Below, in pieces: positions 5,139 through 6,946 of a DNA stretch of 6,946 nucleotides (its first letter is position 1; each line of letters begins with the position of its first letter). Where the stretch lies: the NCBI GenBank assembly GCA_014237955.1, contig JABABY010000106.1:1-6946 (forward strand), given 5' to 3'. This stretch comes from Planctomycetota bacterium. Lineage in GTDB: Bacteria > Planctomycetota > Planctomycetia > Pirellulales > UBA7805. Below the pieces are notes generated by a model that was given only the letters and a program-made list of their open reading frames with translations, did no database searches and was not told the DNA's origin. Position numbers and translations under genes: made by a program.

Positions 5139-6946
5139 ATGAGTAGTGAACGATATCTGGGAATGTTTGCGAAGAAGTTCACGAAAACGATTCTCCTTGC
5201 GCTTTGTGTTTGCCCGATCGCGGCCACACTCGATGCAGGTGAGACACTCCCGCCCGTTAAGGGTGTTGCAGCTCAACCGTTAGCGGCCCAGGTCCAGCGC
5301 GTTGCACAATCTCTCAAGTTTCTCGGCCAACCGTTGACCGAATCGCAGCAGTCTGCCCTGCAAGCGGCTCTGAAGGAAACAGACGAGAAAAAAGCGATCA
5401 GTGCCATCCAGCAGGTACTCGATCCGCTTGTGCTTGTGGCGGCAACGATTAACCCGGAAAGTCGCGTGAAGGTCGTTCCGGGCCCTGTAAGACGGGAATT
5501 GCTCCAACATGGGTGGACCATGTTCCTGGTGAAAATCCATAACCAGGGGGGTGTAACGGCGCCGTTGCGGGTGAGTAGCCCGAATTCCGAACCGGTCTAC
5601 CGCCGGTCGAGCGGATCCTCAAAACCTTCTACACCGATCAAGCCCGAGCAGATCAAAAATCGCTGGCTGTCACTGGAAACCTATGATAAAAGGCCGATGA
5701 TGCCAAAGTTGTCGGGCTTGGAACTCGAGTACCGCATTCTCATGATCTACAGCAGAGATGCAGGTAAGCGCGAGGCAACACTATCGTTCGACGTGGGCCA
5801 AGGCACGCAGGATTTGGGGTTTCGGAACGAACTGGCTTTGTTGTTCGACTGTGAGCCGGCAGTAGAAGTCGAACTAAGAGTATTCGAGGAGGATCTAAAG
5901 CCAACAACGGGTCAATTCATTATCCGTAATGCGACCGGCCGTGTGTTTCCCGCTCGCTCCAAACGGCTCGCCCCCGACTTCTTTTTTCACGATCAGATCT
6001 ATCGCCATAGTGGCGAAGTGGTGCTTCTGCCGGCCGGAGAGTATGAGGTGACCTACACGCGCGGACCGGAATACCGGATTCTCAAGAAAAACATCACGGT
6101 TCCCGTTGTCCCACGACATCAGGAGACCTTTATTCTCAAGCGTTGGATCAAGTTGGCAGACCATGATTGGTACTCGGGTGACCACCATATCCATGCTGCC
6201 GGCTGTTCGCATTACGAGACACCCTCCGAGGGCGTCGATCCCGATGCGATGATGCGGCACATTTTAGGCGAGGATCTCAATGTCGGCTGCGTTCTCTCCT
6301 GGGGGCCGTGTTGGTATTCTCAAAAAGAATTTTTCTCCGGCCAGATCGACAAGTCATCCCGTCCGGACTATCTGATGCGCTACGATGTCGAGGTCTCGGG
6401 TTTTCCTTCGTCCCACGCGGGCCATCTCTGTCTCTTAAACCTCCAAGAGGACGATTACAATTACACTGAAGATGAAGCCTTCGATTGGACCTATGACGGC
6501 GAAGGTGGGCGGTTTGAGGGCCGTAAGACAGAACGTCTCGGCGAGTGGCCAAGTTGGAACCTGCCAATCCTCAAGTGGGGTAAAGCGCAAGGGGGTGTGG
6601 TTGGCTACTCGCATAGCGGTTGGGGACTGGCGGTTCCCGGAACATCGTTGCCGAACTATCATTTGCCACCTTTCGATGGAATTGGAGCCAATGAATACAT
6701 CGTGGATGTGGTCCACGACGCGTGCGATTTTATCTCGGCTGTCGATACCCCGATCAGTTGGGAACTCAACATCTGGTACCACACGCTGAACTGTGGTTAT
6801 CGCTGTCGTATCAGCGGCGAGACTGATTTTCCCTGCATTTATGGTGACCGAGTTGGCCTGGGGCGAGTCTATGTGAAACTCGATGATGAAAACAAAGAGG
6901 GAAATCAACTCTCCTATGAAGGGTGGATTCGTGGCATCCGTGACGG
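5139..6946 (+). CDS. CehA/McbA-family metallohydrolase, 3' end beyond window
   Basis: The frame is open from ATG at 5139 to the window end (602 complete codons). It has a basic start and hydrophobic segment (KKFTKTILLALCVCPIAATL, ending in LDAGE), probably a Sec signal. A helical stretch at about 43-100 and a beta-rich region from about 105 (NPESRVKV) to 340 precede the catalytic part. Asp348-His-His-Ile-His352 (GDHHIHAAGCSHYETPSEG) is the H-x-H metal-binding motif of PHP-type hydrolases. GYSHSGWG with His492, VHDACDF with His526, and SGETDFPC with Asp563 fit the later conserved blocks of the CehA/McbA family. Characterised members hydrolyse carbaryl; homologues with this architecture in planctomycetes have no known substrate, so the substrate is left open. 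An in-frame TAA at 5091 bounds the start. ATG at residue 9 (5163) would give a more compact signal peptide and is a real alternative; GGA about nine bases before 5139 is only a weak Shine-Dalgarno. The remainder of the protein lies outside the window. Confidence 0.9.
   Translation, partial: MSSERYLGMFAKKFTKTILLALCVCPIAATLDAGETLPPVKGVAAQPLAAQVQRVAQSLKFLGQPLTESQQSALQAALKETDEKKAISAIQQVLDPLVLVAATINPESRVKVVPGPVRRELLQHGWTMFLVKIHNQGGVTAPLRVSSPNSEPVYRRSSGSSKPSTPIKPEQIKNRWLSLETYDKRPMMPKLSGLELEYRILMIYSRDAGKREATLSFDVGQGTQDLGFRNELALLFDCEPAVEVELRVFEEDLKPTTGQFIIRNATGRVFPARSKRLAPDFFFHDQIYRHSGEVVLLPAGEYEVTYTRGPEYRILKKNITVPVVPRHQETFILKRWIKLADHDWYSGDHHIHAAGCSHYETPSEGVDPDAMMRHILGEDLNVGCVLSWGPCWYSQKEFFSGQIDKSSRPDYLMRYDVEVSGFPSSHAGHLCLLNLQEDDYNYTEDEAFDWTYDGEGGRFEGRKTERLGEWPSWNLPILKWGKAQGGVVGYSHSGWGLAVPGTSLPNYHLPPFDGIGANEYIVDVVHDACDFISAVDTPISWELNIWYHTLNCGYRCRISGETDFPCIYGDRVGLGRVYVKLDDENKEGNQLSYEGWIRGIRD

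Overview
The window looks like an ordinary chromosomal segment of a planctomycete, probably order Planctomycetales. The evidence is the mix of lineage-flavoured proteins: a GAF protein of the type that in this phylum often precedes a SpoIIE/PP2C phosphatase domain, an exported HEAT-repeat protein, an exported helical protein of a family I recall only from planctomycetes, and a CehA/McbA-type metallohydrolase with a long N-terminal region. GC content is moderate, many starts lack a strong Shine-Dalgarno, and neither tRNA encodes its CCA end. This assignment rests on remembered family resemblance, not on a search.

Layout from left to right. On the minus strand, the extreme left edge holds what may be the first codons of a gene (28..1). 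It is preceded by a 52-residue two-helix membrane protein (63..221) that I recognise as DUF5993-like and that is too short for routine ORF calling. Next, also on the minus strand, are tRNA-Leu(GAG) (312..396) with its own likely promoter, and a 290-residue GAF-domain protein (485..1357). A 332-bp gap (1358..1689) shows no convincing gene but has a striking concentration of GATC sites and two inverted repeats. A secreted helical protein (1690..2343, minus) is divergent from a 552-residue exported HEAT-repeat protein (2625..4283, plus). The HEAT gene converges on a small lipoprotein gene (4382..4648, minus). The right side is plus strand: tRNA-Leu(TAA) (4856..4941) with a good promoter and a hairpin behind it, then a CehA/McbA-family metallohydrolase (5139 to beyond the window end).

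The genes do not form one pathway. At least four protein products are predicted to leave the cytoplasm or sit in a membrane: the DUF5993-like protein, the secreted helical protein, the HEAT protein and the lipoprotein; the metallohydrolase probably does too. The GAF protein is the only clear cytoplasmic sensor-like protein. I see no transposase, integrase, CRISPR array, phage gene, toxin-antitoxin pair or defence system. The most unusual non-coding signal is the GATC cluster.
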